The notes: generated from the sequence alone by a model not told the origin. Counted from the first letter of the stretch, positions 54,113 to 63,604 are shown. The stretch: 64,000 nucleotides of DNA from Alistipes senegalensis JC50 (GCF_025145645.1 NZ_CP102252.1:992001-1056000); one strand, 5' to 3'. A program made the numbers and translations.

Positions 54113-57100
54113 TTAGAAACTGATGTCGACGCCGAATGAGAAAGTTCTCGAAAAAGGATAGACGCGTCCGTTCGCATCGGAGGTCATTTGCTCGGGATCG
54201 AGGTAGTCGCTTTTCAGTTTGGTCCATGTGAAGAGGTTGTCCCCGCTGAAATAGACGCGGATTTTCTCGACCCGTATCTTGGAGGTCAGCGACGAGGGAA
54301 GCGTATAGCCGAAAGTCAGGTTTTTCAAACGGCAGTAGGCGAGATTTTGCAGATACCGGTCGTTGGTCTGGGCGAGCGACCGCGAGCCTTGTGCGGCATA
54401 GCCGCGGACTTTGGGGTAATAGGCGTTGGGAGTGTCTTCCGTCCACACGTCCGTCAGGAACGTGGTCGGAATGAACGAGGAGTACGGCCGGGCATAGGGA
54501 CCCCAGAAGAGCATGTTGTTGGCTCCCGGATAGATGTGCTGGCGGCCGATGCCCTGGAAGAACACCGAAAAGTCGAATCCGTACCAGGTGAAACCCGCAT
54601 TGATGCTGTAATGGTAGCGCGGCCGCGAGTTGCCGATCACGCGCAGGTCGCCGGGGTTGTCGGAGGTGTAGTCGCCGTAGTCGACCGCGCCGCTGTCGTC
54701 CAGGTCGGCGTAGATGAGGTCGCCGGCCTGCAGGCCGCGGTAGGCGCCAACTGCCTCGTTGTAGATGTTCGGGTTCACGAAACTCTGGTCTATCTTGCGG
54801 TTGGCGGCTTCGGCATCGGTCCGGAACAGTCCCTCGATGTGGTAGCCCCAGAGTTCGCCCACGTCGCGCCCGACGATGTAGGTTCGCAGCGAGTTGGTCG
54901 GGTTGTCGAATTTCGTGATCTTGGCCTTGCTGTCGGCGAGGGTGAGGCTGATGTTGTAGGAGAAGGGCTTTTTGCAGAGGTTGAAGCGGTCCTGCCAGCC
55001 GAGCGTGATCTCGTATCCGCGGGTGCGCAGGTCGCCGGCATTCATGTTCGGCGAGGCCATGCCGTAGACGCCCGGAAGCTCCTTGCCCGGGATGAGCATG
55101 TCCTTCGTGTCCCGGATGTAGAAATCGGCGGTCGCCGTCAGGCGGTTTCCGAAGAATCCCAGGTCGAGGCCGAGGTTCTTCGTGATGATCGTCTCCCAGG
55201 TCAGGTCGCCCGACTGCGGGGCGCCGAGGCTGGTGATGTAGATTTTGTTGCCGTTCATCAGGTAGGAGGTCGAGAGCGAGGGGCTCAGCGACTGGATATA
55301 AGGATAGCTGTCGGCGATGGCCTGATTTCCGAGCGAACCGATCGACGCACGCAGTTTGACGTTGTCGATCACCTTGCGGACCGGTTCCATGAAATTCTCC
55401 TCGCTGATCCTCCAGCCGAGGGCCACGGAGGGGAAGAAGCCCCACCGGTCGTGTTTCGGGAAGCGGGACGAACCGTCCCAGCGGAAGTTCACCTCGGCGA
55501 GGTATTTCCCGGCGTAGTCGTAGGTTCCCCGTCCGAAGAAGCCGAGCAGCGCCCAGCGGCTCTGGCCGCCCGACGCTTCGGCTACGCCCGTTCCCAGGTT
55601 GAGGTCGTTGAGGTAGTCGGACTGGAGCGAGGATTTGGCGCCGTAGATGAGCTTGTAGCGGTATGCCTCGTGGTTCATACCGGCGAGAATCTTGAAATTG
55701 TGCCGGTTGATGCTACGTTCGTAGGTCGTGTAAAGGTCATAGGTGTAATGTTCCTCGACGGCCGAATTTTCGCGCAGCTTGTCACTGAAAAACCCGGTCG
55801 TAGCCGTTTTCATCTCTCCGTAAGCATCCGAATAGGAGATGTTGGCCGAGCGGAACGACTTTTCCCGGTGGTAACGCTTGTAACTGAAGGTTCCGACAAT
55901 GCTCCATCCCTTGAGGGGCGTGATCACGCCTCCGATCGTCGTGGTATACTGGGTCTGTTTCAGTTGCGAGAATGCCTTGCCCTGCGTTACTGCCGCCGCC
56001 ATACCGTCGGCCGGAGCCGATCCCGTGACCTCGGTGGTGTAGACGCTCGAACCGTCGGGGTTGTAGGGCGTTACGAAAGGCATTGCGTGGAAAGTGTAGT
56101 TGGGAATGTTGCCGCCGTCCTCGAAATCGTAGCCCGGCGAACGGTAGTTCGAATGGAACAGGCGGGCGGCTCCGTTGATCGACAGCCACGGCTTGACCTG
56201 GGCGCCGAACTTCATGTTCAGGTTGTTGGTCGTGTATTTGTCGGTGTTCTGGGCGTAGAGACCCTCTTTGGTGTAGTGGTTGCCGCTGACCAGATAGTTG
56301 AACTTTTCGTTGCCGCCGCTGATGCTCAGGTCATGATCCCACGTAGGCTGGGTGTAGTCGAAGAGGTAATCGTACCAGTTGAAGTTGGCGTAGTACATGT
56401 ATTTGCCGTTTTTCTGGACGACCCAGGGCCTGTCGGGATTCTCGGTCCGGTCGTTGCGGCGCTGGTACAGCTGACGGAAGTCGTCTCCGTCATAGCGAGT
56501 GTAGGGGCTGCCGTTGTAGGACTTGTTGAACTCGTCGGCGAGAACGGCCGCATCGTAACCGGTCGTGATGAAATCCGTGCAGGTCGTCGGGTCCGAAACG
56601 CTGAAACGACCGCTGTAATTGATGCGCATTTTGCCGTCGGCGTTGTTTTTCGTGGTGATCAGGATCACGCCGAAACCGGCGCGGGCGCCATAGATCGCCG
56701 CCGAGGCCGCGTCCTTGAGCACCGATACCGACTCCACGTCGTTGGGGTTCACCCGGTCGATGTTGCCTTCGATGCCGTCGATGAGCACGAGCGGCGCTCC
56801 GCTGCCGTTGATCGACGCTACGCCGCGGATGTTGAGGTTGGTCTCGGCGCCCGGGAGTCCGGAGCCGTAGGTGATGTTGAGGTTGGGGATCACGCCTTGC
56901 AGGGCCTTGCCCAGCGACGATACCGGCCGGTCCTTGAGCTCTTCGGAAGTTACTTGTGATACCGCACCCAGCAGGTTGGCCTTTTTCTGCGTGCCGTAAC
57001 CCACGACGACGACCGCCTCCATGCTCTTGCTGTCCTCTTTGAGTGTGACCGACATGTTCGGTGCGGCTTTGAGGGTCTGGTTCTCATAGCCCAGGTAGGA

Positions 57101-57589
57101 GACGATGAGGTATGCGCCCTGAGGTACGCGGATGAAGAAGCGTCCGTCGTTCCCGGTCGTGGTGCCGCGGTTACCGGTCTCCGTGACGACGGTGACCCCG
57201 ACCAGCGGATTGCCTTCGTGGTCGGTTACCTTGCCTGTTACGTCGATCTCCTTCGACTGCGGTGCCGCAGATTTCTTCTCCTTCAGGAAAAGCACGACCT
57301 GCATGTTGGCGATCTCGAATCCCAGGTTAGTCGTCTTCAGCATGCTGCCGATCGCTTCCGCGACGGGCATATTCCGCGCCGAGAGCGAGACTTTTTGGGT
57401 CAGGTCTGTTTTTTTGACGTCGTAGAAGAACGTGTATCCGCTCGTTTTTTCGATGGTGCCGATGGCTTCGGAAAGGGGGATGCCGGAAAAACTGGCCGTG
57501 ATCCTCTTCTCCGTCCCCCGGCCCTGGCCGAATGTTACCCCTCCCCACAATACGAGCAGGACGGTAACGAGGAAAAGTCTTGATTTCAT
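54113..57589 (-). CDS. SusC/RagA transporter with N-terminal STN signalling domain
   Basis: 1158 residues, longer than the other two SusC proteins by one domain. Signal (about 1-23), secretin/TonB N-terminal signalling domain (about 30-108, IPLSEAIGTIEKTSGYTFFYDVKK ... NLGFEIANMQVVLFLKEK), carboxypeptidase-regulatory-like domain (about 115-195), plug with SAAIYGARAGFGVILITTK, and barrel ending GVDISF. An STN domain talks to a FecR anti-sigma protein across the periplasm; fecR and an ECF sigma gene lie directly upstream, so uptake of the ligand should switch on the operon. Confidence 0.95.
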   Translation of the reverse strand: MKSRLFLVTVLLVLWGGVTFGQGRGTEKRITASFSGIPLSEAIGTIEKTSGYTFFYDVKKTDLTQKVSLSARNMPVAEAIGSMLKTTNLGFEIANMQVVLFLKEKKSAAPQSKEIDVTGKVTDHEGNPLVGVTVVTETGNRGTTTGNDGRFFIRVPQGAYLIVSYLGYENQTLKAAPNMSVTLKEDSKSMEAVVVVGYGTQKKANLLGAVSQVTSEELKDRPVSSLGKALQGVIPNLNITYGSGLPGAETNLNIRGVASINGSGAPLVLIDGIEGNIDRVNPNDVESVSVLKDAASAAIYGARAGFGVILITTKNNADGKMRINYSGRFSVSDPTTCTDFITTGYDAAVLADEFNKSYNGSPYTRYDGDDFRQLYQRRNDRTENPDRPWVVQKNGKYMYYANFNWYDYLFDYTQPTWDHDLSISGGNEKFNYLVSGNHYTKEGLYAQNTDKYTTNNLNMKFGAQVKPWLSINGAARLFHSNYRSPGYDFEDGGNIPNYTFHAMPFVTPYNPDGSSVYTTEVTGSAPADGMAAAVTQGKAFSQLKQTQYTTTIGGVITPLKGWSIVGTFSYKRYHREKSFRSANISYSDAYGEMKTATTGFFSDKLRENSAVEEHYTYDLYTTYERSINRHNFKILAGMNHEAYRYKLIYGAKSSLQSDYLNDLNLGTGVAEASGGQSRWALLGFFGRGTYDYAGKYLAEVNFRWDGSSRFPKHDRWGFFPSVALGWRISEENFMEPVRKVIDNVKLRASIGSLGNQAIADSYPYIQSLSPSLSTSYLMNGNKIYITSLGAPQSGDLTWETIITKNLGLDLGFFGNRLTATADFYIRDTKDMLIPGKELPGVYGMASPNMNAGDLRTRGYEITLGWQDRFNLCKKPFSYNISLTLADSKAKITKFDNPTNSLRTYIVGRDVGELWGYHIEGLFRTDAEAANRKIDQSFVNPNIYNEAVGAYRGLQAGDLIYADLDDSGAVDYGDYTSDNPGDLRVIGNSRPRYHYSINAGFTWYGFDFSVFFQGIGRQHIYPGANNMLFWGPYARPYSSFIPTTFLTDVWTEDTPNAYYPKVRGYAAQGSRSLAQTNDRYLQNLAYCRLKNLTFGYTLPSSLTSKIRVEKIRVYFSGDNLFTWTKLKSDYLDPEQMTSDANGRVYPFSRTFSFGVDISF

Positions 57590-57679
57590 ATTTTTAAGGT
57601 TAAAGTTAGCGTTGCAGGAGGCTGGCTGCCGGCTTTTCCGACAGCTGCCCGATTGCAGATTCGATATGTTGCCTTGTAG

Positions 57680-58702
57680 TTACAAACCCCGTTTTTTCGA
57701 TATGCGAAGACAGTTGTCTTCCGTAAAGCGGTATTCTATGGGATTCAGACGGGCCATGATCCGCATGACCTCCTCGACCGGTTCGTTGCCGAGGGTGAAC
57801 GTGTAGACGTATTCGGTCGCTATCGCGGGATCGACGCTTATCCGGATGTCGTACCACCGCGAAAGGTAATGGCTGATGTATTGCAGGTTCTTCTCCCGGA
57901 AGACCAGCTTTTCCTTCGACCAGCACCGTTCGAGTTCGACATTTCCCTGGGAGATGGTGATGCGTCCTGCGGAGTCGCAGTCGGCGATCTCGCCGGGGAC
58001 CATGAAAAACTCTTTCCCGGCCCGATTCAGCGACACCGATCCTTCGATGAGGCCGACTACCGTTTTGCCCGACACTTCGGTCGTGCGGACGTTGAACTCC
58101 GTGCCGTGCACGGCAACCGTCAGGTCCCCGGTCTCCACGACGAAACGCCGCTTTTCGTCCTTCGCCACGTTGAAGAATGCCTCGCCCGACAACCGTACCA
58201 CCCGTTCGCCGTTTCCGATTCCAGTGTTCAGCGTGAGCGTCGTGTTGTTGCGCATGAAGATTCTGGTTCCGTCGGACAACAGGATTTCGGACTTCCCGCG
58301 GATCGTGGAGTACTGCTGTATACGGAGCTCCTCTTCCGCTGCGGACCCGCCGGCGAGCTGCGACAGCACGTGTCCGCCTGCGACGAGACAGACGGCGGCA
58401 GCAGCCGCAACGGCCCAACGGAGCAGTTTCCCGGAACGTCTGGCCGGCAGTCGGGGTTCCGATGCTTTTTTCGCAGTCGCACCGATGGTCCAGGCAGAGA
58501 GTTCGCGCCAGCCCTTTTCGACATCCGGTTCGTAGGCCGCCTGCCGTGAAATGCTTTCCCACAACCCGGTCAGCTCGCGGTAGATGCGTGCGTTGGAGTC
58601 GCTGGCAAGCCAGGCTTCGAGGCGGGCCTCCTGCCCGGGGGTGGAGGTTCGTTTCAGGCGGGCGATTATTTCATCCCAAGGTATGTCTTTGCCGATACTC
58701 AT
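57680..58702 (-). CDS. FecR-family anti-sigma factor
   Basis: 340 residues from ATG 58702-58700; a longer frame from 58738 would begin inside the upstream promoter motif and is rejected. Residues 1-90 are the cytosolic sigma-binding part, LLRWAVAAAAAVCLVAGGHV (about 93-112) the membrane helix, and the rest a periplasmic FecR domain (IRGKSEILLSDGTRIFMRNNTTL, GEAFFNVAKDEKRRFVVETGDLTVAVHGTEFNV) plus a DUF4974-like C-terminal part that meets the STN domain. It holds the ECF sigma factor inactive until the SusC signals. Confidence 0.92.
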   Translation of the reverse strand: MSIGKDIPWDEIIARLKRTSTPGQEARLEAWLASDSNARIYRELTGLWESISRQAAYEPDVEKGWRELSAWTIGATAKKASEPRLPARRSGKLLRWAVAAAAAVCLVAGGHVLSQLAGGSAAEEELRIQQYSTIRGKSEILLSDGTRIFMRNNTTLTLNTGIGNGERVVRLSGEAFFNVAKDEKRRFVVETGDLTVAVHGTEFNVRTTEVSGKTVVGLIEGSVSLNRAGKEFFMVPGEIADCDSAGRITISQGNVELERCWSKEKLVFREKNLQYISHYLSRWYDIRISVDPAIATEYVYTFTLGNEPVEEVMRIMARLNPIEYRFTEDNCLRISKKRGL

Positions 58703-58718
58703 CTTAATATACAGGTAG

Positions 58719-58747
58719 GACACGAAAAACAGGTGCAACCCTTACGC
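58719..58747 (-). promoter_or_regulatory. Predicted ECF-sigma promoter before fecR
   Basis: Read on the plus strand: GACACGAAAAA, eight variable bases, then ACCCTTACGC. On the minus strand this is a GTAAGGGT -35-like box and a CGTGTC -10-like box 13 bp apart, 16 bp before the fecR start codon. A second copy with identical spacing is at 61539-61567. Assignment to the local ECF sigma factor is inference. Confidence 0.6.
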
Positions 58748-58762
58748 GAAAAGCCGCAGGTT

Positions 58763-59317
58763 TCAAAAAAACATCCATAAAAGGACCATCTTATCCGTTA
58801 TGTAGCTGCGAATCGTTTTGAGCGCTTTGGTGATCTGTGCCTCGACCGTCTTTACCGAAATGTTCAGTTGTTCGGCGATCTCGCGGTTGGACATCTCCTC
58901 GTTGCGGCTCTTCAGAAATACGTCCCGGCATTTGTCGGGCAGGGACAGGATGGCCTCTTCGATGAAATGGTTCAACTCTTCGACCTCCATGTCGCGGTTC
59001 TCCTCGCTGCACAGTTCGACCATCACGTCGCTCAGGTAAACCGAAGGTGCGTTGTCGCGGAGGTAATTGATGCACCGGTTCCTTACCGACCGGAACAGAT
59101 AAGCGCACAACGAACTTTTGATTTCGATCCGTGTCCTGTTTTCCCAAATGTAGATGAAGACGTTCATCACCACCTCCTCCGCCGGTTGTTCGGATTTCAG
59201 GATCAGTCTCGCATACCGGCACAAAGGGACATAATAGCTCTCGAAAAGGAGGCTGAATGCTTTTTCGTCATCCTTTTTAAGCAGTTCAAGCAATAGGCGA
59301 TCGTTGAACTCTTTCAA
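58763..59317 (-). CDS. ECF-type RNA polymerase sigma factor
   Basis: 184 residues. Region 2 is clear (KAFSLLFESYYVPLCRYARLILKSEQPAEEVVMNVFIYIWENRTRI ... SLCAYLFRSVRNRCINYLRD), as is region 4 (SLPDKCRDVFLKSRNEEMSNREIAEQLNISVKTVEAQITKALKTIRSYI) with its helix-turn-helix. Region 3 is absent, as in ECF sigmas. It belongs to the expanded Bacteroidetes group paired with FecR and STN-SusC. Upstream on the minus strand there is a TATATTTG (59385-59392) that may be a housekeeping -7 element. Confidence 0.93.
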   Translation of the reverse strand: MKEFNDRLLLELLKKDDEKAFSLLFESYYVPLCRYARLILKSEQPAEEVVMNVFIYIWENRTRIEIKSSLCAYLFRSVRNRCINYLRDNAPSVYLSDVMVELCSEENRDMEVEELNHFIEEAILSLPDKCRDVFLKSRNEEMSNREIAEQLNISVKTVEAQITKALKTIRSYITDKMVLLWMFF

Positions 59318-59440
59318 AACGTTCGGGTATTCGGATTCGTGAATATCATCGTTTCGCTTTCCGTCCAGACGGAGGGCAACGATACAAATATATCAAAATT
59401 TTCGTTTCGTCGCTCTCCGGGATGCAAACGGGGTAAAACA

Positions 59441-59473
59441 GTCCACGGGCGCACTGCGCCTGCGCCCGTGGAC
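59441..59473 (-). terminator. Terminator of the beta-helix lipoprotein gene
   Basis: A perfect 13-bp stem (59441-59453 with 59461-59473) and a 7-nt loop; on the minus strand it is followed by CTGTTTTACC. It starts 7 bp after the stop of the gene at 59480-61261, separating that gene from the sigma factor gene. Confidence 0.8.
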
Positions 59474-59479
59474 GTTTGC

Positions 59480-61261
59480 TTACCGGACGCAGGCGCCCAT
59501 CTGCTTGCCCGAACGGTCTACCCCCGTCTGGTCTTTGGTGACGAGGGCGGCATCGGCCGCGGGTACGAGCGTGTCCTTCACCAATGCGCTCAGTTCGCTG
59601 GCACTCATGCCGCCCGTGACTGCCGGATTGTCCGAACCGGTCAGGGCGATCGTGCTGGTGTGGCCGCCGTTATTTCCGAAGCTGCCGAACATCGTCGCCG
59701 CATCGAACGACACTCCCTCGGCGATGCTTCCGCCGGCGTTGTAAACCGCCGTGCCGACCACCGAGTTGCGGATCACGGCCCTGGCGGCCGATTCGTTGTC
59801 GTAGCCGATATCTTCCATGCCGGCTGTCGTGGCGATATTTCCGGCGATGACCGAGTTGTAGATCCGTACCTTCGCGTCGGCCGTGCGTATCTGGATACCG
59901 CCGCCCATGCTCTTTCCGTCGTTCTTGTGGATGGTGCAGTTGATGACGTCGAGGTCGCCCGAGTTTACGTTCAGGGCACCGCCCCGCTGGCCGCCGATAA
60001 CCTTGTTCTCGTAGAAGGTACAGTTCACGAAAGCTGCTTTGGCAGTCCACAAGCAGTAGTATCCGGCGGCGTCACGGCTGTCCCCGAGGACTCCGGCGCT
60101 GTTCTTGTTGAACGTACAGTTGAAGGCGTAGGTTTCGGCCGTGATACCACCGCCGCCTGCCGCCTGGATGGCCGCGCTGTTACCGCCCGACTGGTTGTTC
60201 TCGAACGTACAGTCGTACAGATAGAGCACCGAGCAGTCGTTGCAGATACCGGCGGCGGGAGCTCCGGCGCCGTTCGTTTTGTTGTCCCGGATCTGGCAGC
60301 GGGTGAATTTCGCCTCTTTGGCCTTTTTGAGGTACACGCCGCCGCCGTCGTGGGTCTCGGCCGTGTTGTTGGCAATGACGCAGTCTTCCAGTTCGGCCCG
60401 GGTGGCTCCCTGTACGACGAGTCCGCCGCCGTTGCGGGTCTGGCAGGGTTCTCCGTTGACCGTGGGACCGAGTTTGGCCACCGCAACGCCGTCCTGGATG
60501 TAGAGGCCTTTGACTTTCACCGATTCGCCCTCTGCGAGCGGGGCGCTGATCACCATGACGTGATAGGCGTTCGCAGTTTCCGAGAGTTTGCCGCTGAGGA
60601 TGGTCTTGTTGACTGCCGGATCGGCGACCGCGCCCTCCTCCGGAGCGACCGGATAGCCGCCTATGAGGGTGATGTTCTTGTTGATTTCGAAGGTCTTGTT
60701 GTTGTCGTCGCCGGAGGTCTCGGTGCCCGTCAGGAACTTGGTCGGGGTGTAGGTTCCGGCCGCAATGTGGATCTCCTCACCGGCAACAGCCTCCCCGAGC
60801 GCCCATTCGAGGGTCGTAGGTTCATCCCAATAGAGGCCCGAATTGTCGGTGGAGCCGTTTCCGGTCACATAGAATTTACGTTCGCCGGCCGGGGCTTCGG
60901 TCCCGGCTGCCTGGGTGATCGTAATCTCCCGGGCGTTCTCTTCGTCGATCCATACCACGACGACGGCGCTGCGTTTCTCCTGCGTGCGGTTCTTTTCGAC
61001 GGTGATGACCATCGTGGCGTTGCCGATGCCCCACGAAGGGCTCACTTTGATAAAATCCTTGTTTGCCTGCGCCTCCCAGGGGGCTTTGGTCTTGATCTCG
61101 ATGTCATGTGTTTCAGCCGTTGCGCCCGCCTCGATGGTCAGGGGGCTGACGGTGAGCCCGTCGCCGGCTGCGGGACCATCGCCCGTGTCGCTGTCAGAGC
61201 AGGAGAGCATGAGTGCGGCCGAAAGTCCCAGAAGGATCGTTCCCAGTTTTCTGAAGTTCAT
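59480..61261 (-). CDS. BACON plus beta-helix surface lipoprotein
   Basis: 593 residues with lipobox LMLSC (Cys21). A BACON-like domain at about 35-118 (AETHDIEIKTKAPWEAQANKDFIKVSPSWG) precedes a right-handed beta-helix (about 130-550) with recurring NNxA/ExGGG/CxF ladders such as ELEDCVIANNTAETHDGGGVYLKK and AFVNCTFYENKVIGGQRGGALNVN. The C-terminal DNPAVTGGMSASELSALVKDTLVPAADAALVTKDQTGVDRSGKQ is the remembered end of the polymorphic-outer-membrane-type repeat family. It may bind or process glycans at the surface. It has its own terminator and, 277 bp upstream, a copy of the ECF-type motif, so it is probably co-regulated with the PUL. Confidence 0.8.
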   Translation of the reverse strand: MNFRKLGTILLGLSAALMLSCSDSDTGDGPAAGDGLTVSPLTIEAGATAETHDIEIKTKAPWEAQANKDFIKVSPSWGIGNATMVITVEKNRTQEKRSAVVVVWIDEENAREITITQAAGTEAPAGERKFYVTGNGSTDNSGLYWDEPTTLEWALGEAVAGEEIHIAAGTYTPTKFLTGTETSGDDNNKTFEINKNITLIGGYPVAPEEGAVADPAVNKTILSGKLSETANAYHVMVISAPLAEGESVKVKGLYIQDGVAVAKLGPTVNGEPCQTRNGGGLVVQGATRAELEDCVIANNTAETHDGGGVYLKKAKEAKFTRCQIRDNKTNGAGAPAAGICNDCSVLYLYDCTFENNQSGGNSAAIQAAGGGGITAETYAFNCTFNKNSAGVLGDSRDAAGYYCLWTAKAAFVNCTFYENKVIGGQRGGALNVNSGDLDVINCTIHKNDGKSMGGGIQIRTADAKVRIYNSVIAGNIATTAGMEDIGYDNESAARAVIRNSVVGTAVYNAGGSIAEGVSFDAATMFGSFGNNGGHTSTIALTGSDNPAVTGGMSASELSALVKDTLVPAADAALVTKDQTGVDRSGKQMGACVR

Positions 61262-61724
61262 AAAAGTTTCGTGTTAAAGGTTTGATTTGCGTCGGGACGA
61301 ACGATCGTTCGGTCGTCCCGTCCCGGCGGCTGTCGTGATGGTTGTTTTGCGGGGGCGGCGGATGCGCCCGCCCCGGTGTGCGGAAGTTTCGGAATCGTAT
61401 GGCGGTTCTACATAGGCTCGAAGTTTTCAGATTCGTTTCATTCGGTTCAGGATAGTTTTTGCACGGCCGTTGCAGTTGCGCAAATACCAGCAGTACCGTG
61501 GTTTAGGCGGCGATGCGGGACATCTGTTTCATAAAAATGACACGAAAAATATCCGTCACCCTTACGCCCGGAAAATAAATTTGTCAATTTCCCGGTTTTC
61601 TTTTGCCGTATCGCAATTAATTCCTATCATTGCACCGTCATCGGTTCAGGACAGGCCGTTCATCTGCGCAGACAGCTTCCGGCGACGGGATTTCCGTTTT
61701 CCGTAAACCTAATCATGTACAGAG
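61262..61724. other. 463-bp divergent intergenic region
   Basis: No convincing gene. It separates the leftward beta-helix gene and the rightward GH109-like gene. It contains the second ECF-type motif (61539-61567) and AT-rich DNA downstream of it, which may hold the promoter of the GH109-like gene. A nine-codon ORF after the motif is too short to call. Confidence 0.6.
61539..61567 (-). promoter_or_regulatory. Second copy of the predicted ECF-sigma promoter
   Basis: GACACGAAAAA (61539-61549), eight variable bases, ACCCTTACGC (61558-61567), matching the copy before fecR at all 21 fixed positions. Read on the minus strand it points to the beta-helix gene (start at 61261); in the other direction the GH109-like gene begins 158 bp away. 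Confidence 0.6.
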
Positions 61725-63134
61725 ATGAAAAAACCTATCACAACAATCATTTTCGTATTACTTTCGATCCTCCTCGGCGGCTGTTCGGCCGGCTGCGACC
61801 ATACGCAGGAACGCCCGGCGGGACAGTCCGATGTCATAGCCCTCGCATGCGATCCGATTCCAGTCGTCCGGGTCGGGTTCATCGGGCTGGGCATGCGCGG
61901 CATCGGCGCCGTCGAACGGTTCATGTACCTCGACAGCGTGGAGGTCGTGGCCCTTTGCGATCTGGAAGAGGCAAATCTCGCACGCAGCCAGGCCGTGCTC
62001 CGGGAAAAGTCGAGACCGAAGGCTGCGGAGTATACGGGTCCGGACGGCTGGAAGCAGCTCTGCGAACGCCGCGACATCGATCTGGTCTACATCAGCACCG
62101 ACTGGCTGAGCCATACGCCCATGGCGGTTTACGCCATGGAACAGGGCAAACACGTAGCCGTGGAGGTGCCTGCGGCCGTTACCGTGGAGGAGTGCTGGAA
62201 ACTGGTCGATACGGCCGAGAAGACCCGCCGCCATTGCATGATGCTCGAAAACTGCTGTTACGATTTCTTCGAACTGGCGACCCTCAATATGGCGCAGCAG
62301 GGGTTATTCGGGGAGATCGTGCATGCCGAAGGGGCTTATATCCACGATCTGCGCGAACTTAGTTTCAACAGCCGCTGGGAGGACGGCAGTTACGTTCCGG
62401 GCGTCGGAAAAGCCGGGAGAGGCAAAGGTCCGTCGGGCTACTGGAACTACTGGCGCAGGGAGTACAGCCGTGAACACACAGGCAACCCCTATCCCACGCA
62501 CGGGCTGGGGCCCGTCTGCCAGGCACTGAACATCCACCGCGGCGACCGGATGACCTGGCTGGTGTCGCTTTCAAGCGGCCAGTTCGGTATGACGCGCTAT
62601 GCCGCCGAACGTTTCGGCGAAGAAGCGCCGGAAGCCGCGGATTACCGGCTGGGAGATATGAACACGACGCTTATCCGTACCGCAAAGGGGAAAAGCATCC
62701 TGATACAGCACGACGTCACTTCGCCGCGGCCGTACAGCCGTATTCATCTGCTCAGCGGCACCAAAGGGTTTGCCCGGAAATACCCCGTGAAACAGATCGC
62801 ACTGGAACCCGACGCCCACTCGGCGCTCGACGAAGCGCGGATGGATTCCCTGCTGGCCCGTTACGAGCACCCTTTCAGCCGGGAGATCGGTGAACTGGCC
62901 CGCCGGGTAGGCGGCCACGGAGGGATGGATTTCATCATGGACTACCGGCTCGTCTATTGTCTGCGCCGCGGTCTGCCGCTGGATATGGACGTGTACGATG
63001 CGGCCGAATGGTCGTGCATCGTGGAGCTGAGCGAGCGGTCGGTGCTTGCCGGAAGCCGCCCCGTCGAGATTCCCGACTTCACGCGCGGGGCCTGGAAGAA
63101 ACTGAGCCGGTTGGAGTTCGCCGGTGTGCGCTGA
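61725..63134 (+). CDS. GH109-like Gfo/Idh/MocA lipoprotein (alpha-N-acetylgalactosaminidase-like)
   Basis: 469 residues with lipobox LLGGC (Cys20). A Rossmann domain begins at 50 with VGFIGLGMRG (NAD-binding), followed by ALCDLEE and the Gfo/Idh/MocA signature EVPAAVTVEECWKL. GH109-type blocks are ENCCYD (175-180), GNPYPTHGLGPVCQAL (H259) and GGHGGMDFIMDYR. In GH109 a tightly bound NAD+ drives a transient oxidation at C3, then elimination and rehydration. Expected action: release of terminal alpha-GalNAc (blood group A, Tn-type glycans) in the periplasm. It is oriented opposite to the neighbouring PUL, and its own regulation is not clear. Confidence 0.85.
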   Translation: MKKPITTIIFVLLSILLGGCSAGCDHTQERPAGQSDVIALACDPIPVVRVGFIGLGMRGIGAVERFMYLDSVEVVALCDLEEANLARSQAVLREKSRPKAAEYTGPDGWKQLCERRDIDLVYISTDWLSHTPMAVYAMEQGKHVAVEVPAAVTVEECWKLVDTAEKTRRHCMMLENCCYDFFELATLNMAQQGLFGEIVHAEGAYIHDLRELSFNSRWEDGSYVPGVGKAGRGKGPSGYWNYWRREYSREHTGNPYPTHGLGPVCQALNIHRGDRMTWLVSLSSGQFGMTRYAAERFGEEAPEAADYRLGDMNTTLIRTAKGKSILIQHDVTSPRPYSRIHLLSGTKGFARKYPVKQIALEPDAHSALDEARMDSLLARYEHPFSREIGELARRVGGHGGMDFIMDYRLVYCLRRGLPLDMDVYDAAEWSCIVELSERSVLAGSRPVEIPDFTRGAWKKLSRLEFAGVR

Positions 63135-63604
63135 TCCGGATACGGGAACAATATTGTACGGAGGGAATTGCGGGGCCGGGGACGAGTACGCTTCGGCCGA
63201 CAAGCGGTTCACCGTCCCGGCGAGACGAAGACTATGAACTCTTTGCCCAAGGAGGTCGGCGAGGCGGACTGTCCGTGGGCGTGGACCAGCATCGGCATCG
63301 TGTGCCACTGCCCGGCGAACAGTTTCAGCTAAAGAAGATGATAGGATTAAAGATGCGGTAGCAAATGTATAGGATTTCTACGACTCCATCAGGAATAATT
63401 AACGATCCAGATAGGTTAGACCCACGAAACGCAACATTTCCTATTTAAATTTGCACTCAACAATTTGAAGTTGTTTGACAGGATGGAAAGCAGATGCGAA
63501 CAAATGCACACAATCGTTTCCGAACCATTACCCGCTATATGCAAATAGAGTCATAACTTTTTAAGTTACAACTCTATCTGGATGTGAATGGATAGTACGA
63601 ATGG
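63135..63604. other. 470-bp region without a recognisable gene
   Basis: Downstream of the GH109-like gene the GC content falls and no ORF with a known pattern is seen. The last part (63480-63600) is AT-rich and borders the broken reverse transcriptase, so it may be intron or insertion-junction DNA. No clear terminator with a T-run was found. Confidence 0.4.

Noticed and set aside
61503..61532. Nine-codon minus-strand ORF (MKQMSRIAA) directly after the second ECF-type motif.
   Set aside because: Too short to support as a gene; kept only as a note in the finding about the leader.
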